The position numbers and the translations under genes are program-made. A model generated the notes under the pieces. The model made no database searches. It had not been told where the DNA came from and saw nothing but the letters and a program-made list of their open reading frames with translations. Shown piece by piece: positions 1 to 9,315 of a stretch of 64,000 bases of DNA; position 1 is the first letter of the stretch, and each line of letters starts with the position of its first letter. The stretch covers positions 45,189,756-45,253,755 of the forward strand of contig NC_090186.1 in the NCBI RefSeq assembly GCF_024679245.1. Direction: 5' to 3'. The stretch is from Pseudorasbora parva. Taxonomy: Eukaryota > Chordata > Actinopteri > Cypriniformes > Gobionidae.

Positions 1-20
1 GAGAGAGAGAGAGAGAGAGC
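1..20. repeat. GA microsatellite at window edge
   Basis: The window opens with about ten GA dinucleotides. The tract is cut by the window edge, so its true length is unknown. Confidence 0.9.
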
Positions 21-91
21 GAAAGCAACAGGCTACGCCCATCAAAGCGCTGGCTCGTAGGCTGCGCTGCACAGGTGATGTGCACATAACA

Positions 92-358
92 ATGTCACCA
101 AAAAAGTGCGTTTTTGGTTGCCAGACCAAGACAGTCCTGCACAGATTCTCCAAAACCCCGCGGTAAGGCAACAGTGGATGGAATTTGCTTTTCCGGATCA
201 GCAACTGAGTTGCGCGAATGTTTATATCTGTTCGCTGCATTTCGGTGCCGACTGTTTCATAAACAAGGCCCAGCTCGACGCCGAATTTTCCCGATCGCCT
301 AATGCTGAAGGATGGAGCAGTCCCAACGATAAAGGTCCCAACGTTAGAACCGCAGGCG
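92..358 (+). pseudogene. THAP-domain first exon with two frame breaks
   Basis: An ATG at 92 begins MSPKKCVFGC, the first Cys pair of a THAP zinc finger (C-x2-4-C ... C-x2-H). That frame stops at 164-166. The middle of the domain (QQWMEFAFPDQQL, then ICSLHF with the C-x2-H pair, then DCFINKAQ) continues in the frame starting at 106. The closing AVPTI box (LKDGAVPTI) is back in the first frame from 302. A good donor, GTGAGTG, follows at 359. THAP domains bind DNA and occur in host proteins and in P-element-like transposases. Two mutually compensating indels about 130 nt apart suggest either a decayed copy or two base-call errors. No downstream exon was identified. The family call is fairly safe; whether it is a working gene is not. 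Confidence 0.55.
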
Positions 359-565
359 GTGAGTGAGACTGCTTCAAATGTCTGTGTTTTTTTTAGTCCG
401 CTTACTGTCTACACAAACCACGCGTAAACACACACACACACGTGCACAACTGCACTTCCCACATGTACACCTTCAAAGACAAAAATACGACGATATAATT
501 CAAGTATAAATATGTAAATAACACAAGCCGCTAAGCATATTATATAGTTAGTGTATAACTTGTAC

Positions 566-675
566 CACATAGAGACGTCCTGCTCTAGTCGTTTTTGCTG
601 CTGCTCCTGTTCAACTGCAGCCTCTGAGTCTGATTCCGGATCATAGATGTATGGCTGTATCTGATTAAAAGCCAT
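566..675 (-). CDS. First coding exon resembling the P2X7-tail (intracellular) domain family
   Basis: On the minus strand an ATG at 675 opens MAFNQIQPYIYDPESDSE, then a Glu/Gln-rich stretch and RLEQDVSMW. Many fish proteins annotated as P2X purinoceptor 7-like begin with a similar PYxxEPESD motif followed by a charged helix and W-C-x-C-G-x-C. Here a possible donor (GTACAAG) splits the Trp codon, and the following Cys-rich exon would lie to the left, outside the window or unrecognised. The 266-nt frame continues into low-complexity CA-rich DNA, which I treat as intron. The exon points towards the THAP exon, so the two would overlap if both are transcribed. It is a fragment of one exon; function in this species is unknown. 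Confidence 0.35.
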
Positions 676-1719
676 ATTTTTATTTTGAATAAAGTTTTTT
701 TCCCGCTGTTAGGGATGACACAGCTTTACGGCGCACTCGACTCAACACAATAGCAGCAGCGCGCACACGTCATTATTTAGCTCCGCCCACACGACACGCC
801 CCCACCCGCTCAGCTTTTTTCGGAAAGACTCGGAACAGCGCATCTTTCTTATATAATTATTTAAAAAATAAAGACTTTTCGGAGATATGCAGGATGCAAT
901 GCTACTCTATAGGTACTCAAGATTGACATGACACTGACTGAAACTGAGTGTTTCACCCCCCCTTTAACTGAGATGTCTTATCCCGTGCGAATTGGCCATT
1001 AATATTACAGACGTCCTGAGGTAAAATGACTTTACCCCCATGTCCCCATGTCAAACTAATCCCGTCCAAATAGGGCTATAGACGAACAAAATGGATAAAG
1101 CATTCGAATCTCACTCAAGATGCTCAAAACGGATTTAGGAGAGGAGTAGAAGTGAGAAGTGTAATGACTGTGCTTATAAAACTGATGAAGAGCATCAAAC
1201 CCAGCCAATCATCTGTCACTATCCTGACTTTAAGACTTTCTGAAGAGATCGACAGGTCAGCGCATCATTCAGACCATCTCATTTAGACATTTACTCTCCT
1301 TTAACACTGATCAACACACACACAGCCTAACATAAGATCGAATATCACAAAATCTCCAGCGTCCGTTTCAACCAATGATGTTTAGATCTCATTATATTTG
1401 CGTATTATTGCACTGTTTACATCCGCGTTAGACACACCCGCCTGTGTGTGTGTGTGTGTGAATACTCACTAAAGACGGACATTTGTACATCATTCTGTGT
1501 GTTTGACTGTTTAAGGAAACTTAATGTGTAATGTGCGAGCTCTAGTTACAGGCGTGTGTGTGTGTGTGTGTGTGTATGTGTCGTTAAGAGCTCATATCTC
1601 CTGTAACTGTTATTATGAAATGCTATAAAATCGCTTAAATGATTTCCGTTCTCCATCCCGAGACGAGCGTGAAATGTTGAATCGGATTATGCAGATCGCT
1701 TTAGTGTAGTGCGATGTCT
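676..1719. other. Non-coding stretch between gene fragments and repeats
   Basis: No gene recognised. It holds a GC-box-like CTCCGCCCAC near 781, which could serve the minus-strand exon ending at 675, and short GT tracts near 1442-1460 and 1555-1576. The remainder has no open frame or motif I can support. Confidence 0.5.
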
Positions 1720-2010
1720 TTTAAAGCAAGAAGCCATTTAATAATTTTGAGATTTTTGCTGAAATTATTTCTCACAAGAAAGTTTTCAAACGACTGATCT
1801 GATGCGATAAGCTTTGCTGATTAATTTACTAATAAACATCTGAGGTAATTTCCCACTTTATAAACTCACAACTTGCATAATTGTGCTCATTCTCGTGCGA
1901 TATACCCGCGCTAATATCAGACCGTGTGCTATCGGTTTAATATCGGTACTTCGGGATTAGATTGTGGTACCGTACCGCAGCCAAAATTGTGGTATCGAGG
2001 CATGCCTACA
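1720..2010 (+). repeat. Dispersed repeat, copy 1 (inverted partner near 40640-40850)
   Basis: The stretch from about 1740 (tttgctgaaattatttc), through cacaagaaagttttcaaa and aataaacatctg, to agattgtggtaccgtacc near 1958 is matched by the reverse complement of 40640-40850 in hsp90aa1.2 intron 6. Copies in unrelated contexts and opposite orientations indicate an unclassified transposable element. Confidence 0.65.
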
Positions 2011-3186
2011 TGTGTGTGATATAATAAAACAGCGCTGCGTTACACACACACACAAAGCAGAATAAAAGCTCCGCCCACTCAAGAGTCAAGACACGCCTTT
2101 GTTTTGAATAAGTGACGCTAGCGGTGAAAAATTACATATTGTGCCTTTAACGCTAATAGTTTGTATAGCTGATGAAACGTTATGTGCAGACAAATTAGAG
2201 GAAGTGGAATGACTATGATAACTATCGCTAAATGTGTCTAATGTGAGCTTTGTCGCATGCATCGCGCGAACTTTTCCACTAAAACGCGAATCGTGCGGAA
2301 AGCGTGACGTCACGCGCGTCCTGTCAGCCGACGCTCTGGTGTGTGTGTGTGTGTGAGCCAGCACGACACACTTCCATTAAAATGCGCTTTCGTGTGGATA
2401 TGACGGCCGCCTTACATGCCTACATCTGCGGTGAGGCTTTTATTCTCTTTGCGTATCCGTGTCTCATGCATCTGAATGCGGCAGCTCAATATTCGGAAGA
2501 GTCGGTAGCAGCGAAGCTAACTAGTGTCAGTGCATCATCAAAATACACACACACATCGGCATGCATATACGTGCATCGATCGTCTGCCGCTGGAAATTTG
2601 TAATATTAACCAAATATAGATGCTAATGAATGCAGTGCCTCTGCGTGTGTGTGTGTGTTTTTCTGGCTCGCGCAGCTGCTCGCTTTAGCTCGAGCATGCA
2701 GCTGCAATGAATGCATGCATGTGCGCGAGCTTCCGTCATACTTTCTTATATTTTTAAACTTTAACCTGTGCATATTTGTGCAGTCACTTTAATGCATGCG
2801 TAGAGTTGCATTGGTCGTGTAAATGTGTTCGCTCCTCATATTGTGGCGGTTGTATTTCACGCAGATTTATTAATAATAGCCGTTTTGGTCATCAAAACAC
2901 GAATGCATTGATCAAGGCAGTCTGTTGATATATCTGTGGAAATCAAGAGCTCACTCACTGCATCAGTTTGAGTAATTCAACATGTTTCAGAAGATCCTAA
3001 TTTGACATCAAAATACAGCAAATATTGAGGTTTTTATGCTTCTGTAGTTTTAGGTCACACTGTTTTTGTCTGACTGGACATTGACAGTACAGCGAGTGTG
3101 TGAACAAAGCTAAATAATAAAGAATATGGAATCTTATATTTGCTAAAATTACTTTATATTGCTCCATCTCTCAGTCGTTAAATGTA
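2011..3186. other. Non-coding region with CRE-like palindrome
   Basis: No convincing exon. TGACGTCA, a perfect CRE/ATF palindrome, lies at 2305-2312 in a short CpG-containing patch (2235-2340), followed by a GT tract at about 2338-2354. This could be the promoter of a 5' noncoding mgat2 exon, because mgat2 shows a splice acceptor at 6836-6837, but nothing here proves that. The rest is unremarkable apart from short GT tracts. Confidence 0.35.
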
Positions 3187-3696
3187 CACTGCAACAAATG
3201 TTTTTCTTAGTATTTTTGTCTTGTTTCTAGTCCAAACATCTAAAAAATCTTAAAACAAGAAGTATTTACTAGACAAGCAAAAGTAATTGTCTTGTTTTGG
3301 GGGAAAATAACTCAAAATGAAGAGAGTTTTCTGCTTAAAATAAGATAAATAATCTACCAATGGTGTTAGCTAAATAATATTAATTCAAACAGAAAACAAG
3401 ATTATTTTGCTTATTTATAATTTTGAATCATGGGGTGAGAAAAATAATCTTATTTCTGATTGGGACGGAAACAAGAGACAAGATTTCAATCAGATCAAGA
3501 TTATTTTTCTCACCCCATTGGCAGATCATTTTGCCTGTTTGAGGCAAAAACTCACTTACCTTTTATTAGATTTTTAAGAAAACAAGGACACATATCATTT
3601 TACCAATATAGTAAATGCATCTTGATTTTAGAATTGTTAGATATTTGGAATGGAAACGAGAAAAAAATACTAAGTAAGAAGAGCATTTTTGCAGTG
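3187..3696. mobile_element. Palindromic MITE, family 1 (CACTGCAA ends)
   Basis: It starts CACTGCAA and ends TTGCAGTG. Both arms carry the family signature: TTTTTGTCTTGTTTCTAGTC near the end, a run of AAATAATCTTATTTCTGATT, and the pair GCCAATGGGGTGAG / CTCACCCCATTGGC near the centre. The whole element can fold on itself. No coding capacity. Related copies lie at 3857, 4343, 8408, 14076, 24258, 43536 and 45834. Confidence 0.8.
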
Positions 3697-3856
3697 CAGT
3701 TGATCTTGTTCAGTTGCATTCTTTACCTGTGCACAAGATGCTAATAATGCTAATGCTATGTAAACACTGATATGTGGTGCAGATGGTTTACTACATTAAG
3801 AATTTAGATTGGCCAAATTCTAGTGTTTGAAACATGATGTTATATTTTTGATTGTG

Positions 3857-4134
3857 CGCTGCAAAAAATGCCTTTTGTTACTTAGTATTTTTGTCTTGTT
3901 TCTTGTCTAATTATCTAACAAATCTTACATTAAGAAACATTTACTAGACTAGTAAAAATTAGTGTCTTGTTTTGGGGGAAGAATAACTCATAATGAAGAG
4001 AGTTTTTGCTTAAAATAAGATAAATAATCTGCCAATGGGGTGAGAAAAATAATCTTGTTTTAAGATTATTTTGTTAGATGTTTGGACTTGAAACAAGACA
4101 AAAATACTGAGTAAGAAAAGCATCTTTTGCAGTG
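3857..4134. mobile_element. Palindromic MITE, family 1, short copy
   Basis: Starts CGCTGCAAAAAATGCC and ends TTGCAGTG, with one central GCCAATGGGGTGAG. Much of one arm is missing relative to the 3187 copy, from which it is separated by only 160 bp. Confidence 0.75.
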
Positions 4135-4342
4135 TGTGCTGCATCTCGTAATCTTCTCATTAGCAGCTCTTCAGGTTAAATCCGCAGAGAGTATAAATCA
4201 GGTCTGGACCCCTGTGAGTTTATACTTCAGTTTGCTAAGAATTCAGGGCCACGTTTGTTATATTAATACTGTTAATCTCATGTTTAGGTTGAGTAGAGGA
4301 AGGTTTGATGGAGCAGAATGCTGTCGATCACAGAGGTTGTTA

Positions 4343-4760
4343 CACTGCAAAAAATGCTTTTCTTATTTAGTATTTTTGTCTTGTTTCCAGTCTAAATATC
4401 TAAAAATACTAGATTAGTGAAATTATGTCAGATATTTTTTCTTGTTTTCTGGGGAAGAATATCTAAATGAAGTGAGTTTTTGCTTAAAACAGGCAAAATG
4501 ATCTGCCAATGGGGTGAGAAAAATAATCTTATTTCTGATTGGGACGGAAACAAGAAACAAGATTTCAGTCAGAAATAAGATTATTTTTCTCACCCCATTG
4601 GCAGATCATTTTGCCTGTTTTAAGCAAAAACTCACTTTGATTTTATTTTTTAAGAAAACAAGGAAAATGTCGTTTTACTGATCTAGTAAATGCATCTTGA
4701 TTTAAGAATTTTTAGATATCTGGACTAGAAACAAGACAAAACTAAGTTTTTTTTGCAGTG
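4343..4760. mobile_element. Palindromic MITE, family 1
   Basis: CACTGCAAAAAATGC to TTTTGCAGTG with both arms present. The centre shows GCCAATGGGGTGAG at about 4506 and its reverse complement near 4592. This is the third copy within 1.6 kb. Confidence 0.8.
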
Positions 4761-4836
4761 TTTGCCTCCATTTTTGGTGAATGTTTGAGTTTGATCAGCC
4801 AGAAAACTAGCAGTGGTCTAATAATGGGCCACTTTT

Positions 4837-5411
4837 GCCCCTTTCACACCGCACGTCGGACCCGCAATATTCCCGGAGCATTGCCGGGTCGCCTTCTGTG
4901 TGAAAGCAACCACGTCCCGGCATTGATTACCGAATTCGACCCGGGTCGGGGACCTAGTAACATTGCGGGATTCGACCCGGGACGTGCGCTGTGTGAACAA
5001 AAGCCGAAACTAATGCCGCAGCGTGTGCGTAGTTATCGTGCGACTCCTAGAGCTTGTTTCTTCAATAACACAACCCTGCAGTGCCAGAAGAGCTCGTCGG
5101 TGTTTTAAACGCAGAGAGTGTTCGTATACAAAAGAAACTCAAATTAAACAAGCAGAAATGAGCGCAAACTGGACACAAGTCGAGACCACGGAGCTCCTTA
5201 CTATCCGCGCTGAAGCGGAGATCGCTCGCCGTTATACGTCACATCCGGATGTCACATGTCAACTCGACCCGGGACCGTTACGGGTTGTGTGTGAAAGCGC
5301 TCATATTACGGTATTTCGCTGGCAGTGGGAATGGACCAAATCTAGCGGCCCGGGAACAAATGCCGGGTCGCATTATCCGTGTATTTGCCGGAATCGCAGT
5401 GTGAAAGGGGC
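4837..5411. mobile_element. Non-autonomous DNA transposon with GCCCCTTTCACAC terminal inverted repeats
   Basis: GCCCCTTTCACAC at 4837-4849 is the exact inverse of GTGTGAAAGGGGC at 5399-5411. The interior is GC-rich, with repeated CCCGGG/GGGTCG motifs, and differs from the AT-rich surroundings. It includes a short peptide, MSANWTQVETTELLTIRAEA (from 5158), that resembles the start of Myb/SANT-like proteins often found with Harbinger-type elements. That resemblance is from memory and weak. No transposase is present. Confidence 0.65.
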
Positions 5412-6837
5412 TTGAGAGAGGACAATGCTTTTCTTTGAGCAGGTGCAGAGTTGTACTTTTGTTTGTACTTTGTCATTTTATTTAAAGGATTCGTTCACTT
5501 TTTAAATGACCTTTTACTGATAGTTTCCTCATCCCCATGTCATCCAAGATGTCTATGTCTTTAAAGAAATAAAGAAATTAGGGTTTTTGATGAAAACATT
5601 CCAGGATTTTCCTCCATATAGTGGACTTCAATGGGCCTCAAACGGCTCAAGGGCCAAATGAGCACCAGGCTTTACCCTCTGGTGTTTCCTTTAGGGGTTG
5701 CATTGGACATCTTCCCGGTCATAAGTGACCGGACTCCTAAAAATTAAACTTCCTCCATCCCAGGTCATGTCCAGACTAATATGTTTTCATTTGAAAACAT
5801 ATATTTTTCTCTCCGTTTTGTCCTTCCGTCCACACTGAGACAGCGTTTTAAGTCACTGAAAACGTATCGTTTTGAAAACGCTCTCCAAAGCGGATAAATT
5901 TGAAAACGCCGTCTTCGCGTCGTAGTGTGGACTGTGAAAATGGAGGCTTTTTAATACGATGACTCGTTTTTAGCCATGTGATGCAGTCATATGACCAATT
6001 CAGCCAAGATGGTGAACGACATTGTACAGCAGTGGTTTTGTATGCTTTCTGTTTTGACAGCCTTGTTAAATATTAATGTCAGTTTGTACATACTGTTAAA
6101 AAACTCAGTGCCTTTTCTCGACATTGCTGCAAAATTTCAAAGAGTAAATAAACGAGTAGCGGAAATGACGCAAGTCGAAGCGTCTTGGATTTGCTCATGC
6201 GCAGTACAGGGATGTAAGCGTTTTCGGACATTTCAGTGTAGATGAAGTTTTTTTGGAAAACGATTGATAATGATAGTGTGGACGCAGAGCGTTTTTAGAC
6301 GAAAACTCCGTTTTTAAATTTATGCGAATTAGTGTAGACGTAGCCCCAGTAAAACCAATGCAATTTATTTTTCTTCAATAATATTTTTTATTTTTTATTT
6401 TGTATTTTGAGATTATTTGATGGTATTTTTTAATATTTATGCAATAATTATGGTCTATTTTTGCCATTGAACAAAATTTTGTAATTTAGTTTATTATTGA
6501 AATATAAAAATATTTGAAGGCAGATTAGTGCCCTCTTTTAATTTAAGAAATTATGCAACCATGGATGTAATCACTAGAGGTCTCTGGAGCGGTTTGTAAA
6601 TTCCCTAAATCTCTTTTGAACACATTTAATAATTTAATCATTTTATGAAGCCACGAAAATAGTTTTTGTGCGCAAAAAAACTAAATAAGGACAATAAATG
6701 CAGGCTTGATGAGCAGAAGAAACTTCTTTCAAAAACATTACAAATAGTAATGTGTCCAAACTTTTGGTCTGTACTGTATATCATTTGCACACAAAAAACA
6801 TGCTAATTAAACCATTCTTTCCATTTATTTTCCTTAG
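5412..6837. other. Non-coding region upstream of mgat2, probably old repeats
   Basis: No gene recognised. 5720-6350 is rich in GAAAACG/CGTTTTC pairs on both strands and looks like a decayed inverted-repeat element. The rest is AT-rich. A polypyrimidine stretch and AG at 6836-6837 form a possible splice acceptor just upstream of the mgat2 start codon. Confidence 0.45.
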
Positions 6838-7048
6838 GTTATAAAAGGCGACTCATTTGCCTCTGAGAAAATGCCTTATGGGAAACTTTATCCTTCAAAT
6901 ACATTCCAGAATTAGACGACCAAGATTAAGCTGCGTTTTCTATGATAACGTTTTGTACCAAATCTGCTGGAGCAGACCTTTTTTGCATCGCCAACCTGCC
7001 GTCCTCGTCTCCAGATTCGCCGACCGTCCCGAAGGACGACTTCCTATC

Positions 7049-8386
7049 ATGAGATTCCGAATTTACAAGCGGAAGGTGGTGATACTGACCCTAGTGGTGG
7101 TGATTTGTGGATTCGCCGTCTGGAATAGTGGGAAGGCGAAGAAGGCCGTGTTTCCAAAAGAGGTGGAGACGGGAAAGCGTAGCAGCATTGTTGGTCAGGT
7201 TCAGGTTACGATACCAGAAACTCGGAAACCCGTCAACGAGACTCTTCCGGAAAAACAGCAAGTCGTCGCAAAGCCCGAAATAGACAACACGACTCTAGTG
7301 TACCGAGGGATCGTATTTCAGCTCAATTTCGACCAGACCCTAAGAAACGAGGAAAAGTTTCGGAACATACGCCAAAAAGACGATCTTGTCGTCGTCATCC
7401 AGGTTCACAACCGTCCCGAATACCTACGTCTTTTGGTGGACAGCTTGAGAAAAGCGAAAGGAATCGAGAACGTCTTGCTGATATTCAGCCACGATTTCTG
7501 GTCTCTGGAGATCAACCAGATAGTCGCGTCCGTCGACTTCTGCTTGGTCCTTCAGATATTCTTCCCCTTTAGCATCCAACTTTATCCTCAAGAGTTCCCC
7601 GGTAATGATCCCAGAGATTGCCCTCGGGACATTCCCAAGAAAGACGCCTTAACATTAGGCTGCATAAACGCAGAGTACCCGGATTCCTTCGGACACTATC
7701 GGGAAGCCAAGTTCTCGCAGACCAAACATCATTGGTGGTGGAAGCTACATTTCGTATGGGATCGAGTTCGAGTGTTGAAAGATCACCAAGGACTTTTATT
7801 GCTCATTGAGGAGGACCACTACCTCGCTCCCGACTTTCAACACCTCCTTAAAATGATGGTGTCCCTAAAGAAGGAACAATGTCCTGATTGTGATATCTTA
7901 TCTTTGGGAAGCTACGGACACACTGGCTACTCTAGCAAAGCCAACAAAGTGGAGGTGAAAGCGTGGAAGTCCACCGAGCATAATATGGGAATGGTGTTGA
8001 ACCGGGATACGTACCAGAAACTCCTCAAATGCACCGATGCCTTCTGCACCTACGATGACTATAATTGGGATTGGTCGTTGCAGTTCCTTACGGTGGCCTG
8101 TTTGCCCACGTTCCTGAAGGTCATGGTGAGCGAAGCGCCACGCGTTTTCCACGCCGGAGATTGTGGCATGCATCACAAGAAGTCGGCTTGCATGCCAAGC
8201 AGCCAGAAAACCAAGATCGAGAACATTCTCCAGAGCAGCGGGAACCAATTGTTTCCAAAACAGCTCCTAATTACAAAGAGACTCCCATCTTCCGGGTCTA
8301 AAGGACTGGCTCCGCATGTCAAAAATGGAGGTTGGGGAGACATCAGGGATCATGAACTCTGCAAGAGCTACCTTCGATTACAGTGA
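7049..8386 (+). CDS. mgat2: Alpha-1,6-mannosyl-glycoprotein 2-beta-N-acetylglucosaminyltransferase (GnT-II)
   Basis: Golgi type II membrane enzyme that adds GlcNAc to the alpha-1,6 mannose arm, the step converting hybrid to complex N-glycans. The 445-residue reading frame is close to the human 447. The open frame extends upstream to 6857, but the family start MRFRIYKRK lies at 7049 and is preferred. Seen in the protein: short basic cytoplasmic tail, one signal-anchor helix (about residues 10-29), a variable stem with N-glycosylation sites (NET, NTT), then the catalytic domain with FSHDFWS, the donor-binding acidic motif IEEDHYLAPDF (Glu254-Glu255-Asp256), HHWWWKLHFVWDRV, CTYDDYNWDWSLQ, FHAGDCGMHHKKS and the family C-terminus GGWGDIRDHELCKSY. 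The coding region is uninterrupted, as in other vertebrates. A splice acceptor at 6836-6837 suggests a separate 5' noncoding exon, not located. No damage seen. Confidence 0.96.
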   Translation: MRFRIYKRKVVILTLVVVICGFAVWNSGKAKKAVFPKEVETGKRSSIVGQVQVTIPETRKPVNETLPEKQQVVAKPEIDNTTLVYRGIVFQLNFDQTLRNEEKFRNIRQKDDLVVVIQVHNRPEYLRLLVDSLRKAKGIENVLLIFSHDFWSLEINQIVASVDFCLVLQIFFPFSIQLYPQEFPGNDPRDCPRDIPKKDALTLGCINAEYPDSFGHYREAKFSQTKHHWWWKLHFVWDRVRVLKDHQGLLLLIEEDHYLAPDFQHLLKMMVSLKKEQCPDCDILSLGSYGHTGYSSKANKVEVKAWKSTEHNMGMVLNRDTYQKLLKCTDAFCTYDDYNWDWSLQFLTVACLPTFLKVMVSEAPRVFHAGDCGMHHKKSACMPSSQKTKIENILQSSGNQLFPKQLLITKRLPSSGSKGLAPHVKNGGWGDIRDHELCKSYLRLQ

Positions 8387-8407
8387 CTTTATATTCTCTC
8401 CTTTTTG

Positions 8408-9011
8408 CACTGCAAAAAAACGCTCCTTACTTAGTTATTTTGTCTTGTTTCTAGTCTAAATATCTAACGATTCTTACACTGCTGGGCTAAAAACAAGCCA
8501 AGTTGGCTTGAAAATGGACAAACCCAGAAATTGGGTTGTTTGAATGGGTCCATTCACTGGGGTCAAACAACCCAATTTCTGGGTTTGTCCATTTTAAACC
8601 CGACTTGGCTTGTTTTTAACCCAGCATTATTTAGTATAAATCAAGATGCATTTATTTGATCAGGAAAACGACATAAGATATCTTTTCTTGTATTGTTGAA
8701 AATCGAGTTTTTGCTTAAAACAGGCAAAATGATCTGCCAATGGGGTGAGAAAAATAATCTTATTTCTGATTGAAATCTTGTTTTTTGTTTTTGTCCCAAT
8801 CAGAAATAAGATTATTTTTCTCACCCCATTGGCAGATCATTTGGCCTGTGTTAAGCAGAAACTCCTTTTGATTTGATTTTCAACAAAACAAGGAAACATA
8901 TCTTATGTGATTTTACTGATCTAGTAAATGCATCTTGATTTAAGAATATTTAGATAATTGGACTGGAAAAAAGACAAAAATACACTAAATAAGAAGAGCA
9001 TTTTTTGCAGT
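8408..9011. mobile_element. Palindromic MITE, family 1, with a second palindrome nested inside
   Basis: CACTGCAAAAAAACGC at the left and TTTTTTGCAG at the right, with the family-1 centre GCCAATGGGGTGAG. A distinct self-complementary element (8477-8628) interrupts the left arm, so this is a nested pair lying 22 bp after the mgat2 stop codon and probably inside its 3' untranslated region. Confidence 0.75.
8477..8628. mobile_element. Nested palindromic MITE (CTGGGCTAAAAACAAGCC type)
   Basis: GCTGGGCTAAAAACAAGCCA at the left is mirrored by GGCTTGTTTTTAACCCAGC at the right, with inner arms AACCCAGAAATTGGGTTGTT and its complement. It sits inside the family-1 MITE and must be the younger insertion. 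Confidence 0.7.
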
Positions 9012-9315
9012 TTTGTTTTTGCATCCTCTAATGAAAGCCTTTAAGAGTTCTTTATGGACTACTACTTCGTATTGCCTGTTTTATTGAAATATTCCAAATT
9101 AAAAAAAGTATGTGATGTTTGGATTTGGCGGTTATGAGTATTATTGAAGTATTATCACTGAAAAAAGTGTTATTGTTGTCACTCATATCTATTATTAAAG
9201 ACTAGCATTTTTGTGCCATTTCATAGACAACATTTGTTTATATGATTTTAAATCTGCAAGAGCATGAACTTTCTTATAATTGTGTGTGTGTGTGACAGAG
9301 TGTGCTTTGGATCTT

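Noticed and set aside
2304..2603. 99-codon open frame after the CRE-like site
   Set aside because: Contains a GT-run translation (WCVCVCE), has no recognisable domain or splice partner, and an ordinary length for chance.
6857..7048. 64-codon N-terminal extension of the mgat2 frame
   Set aside because: The extension puts a non-conserved sequence before the signal anchor. The family start MRFRIYKRK at 7049 is preferred. The extension is likely 5' untranslated.
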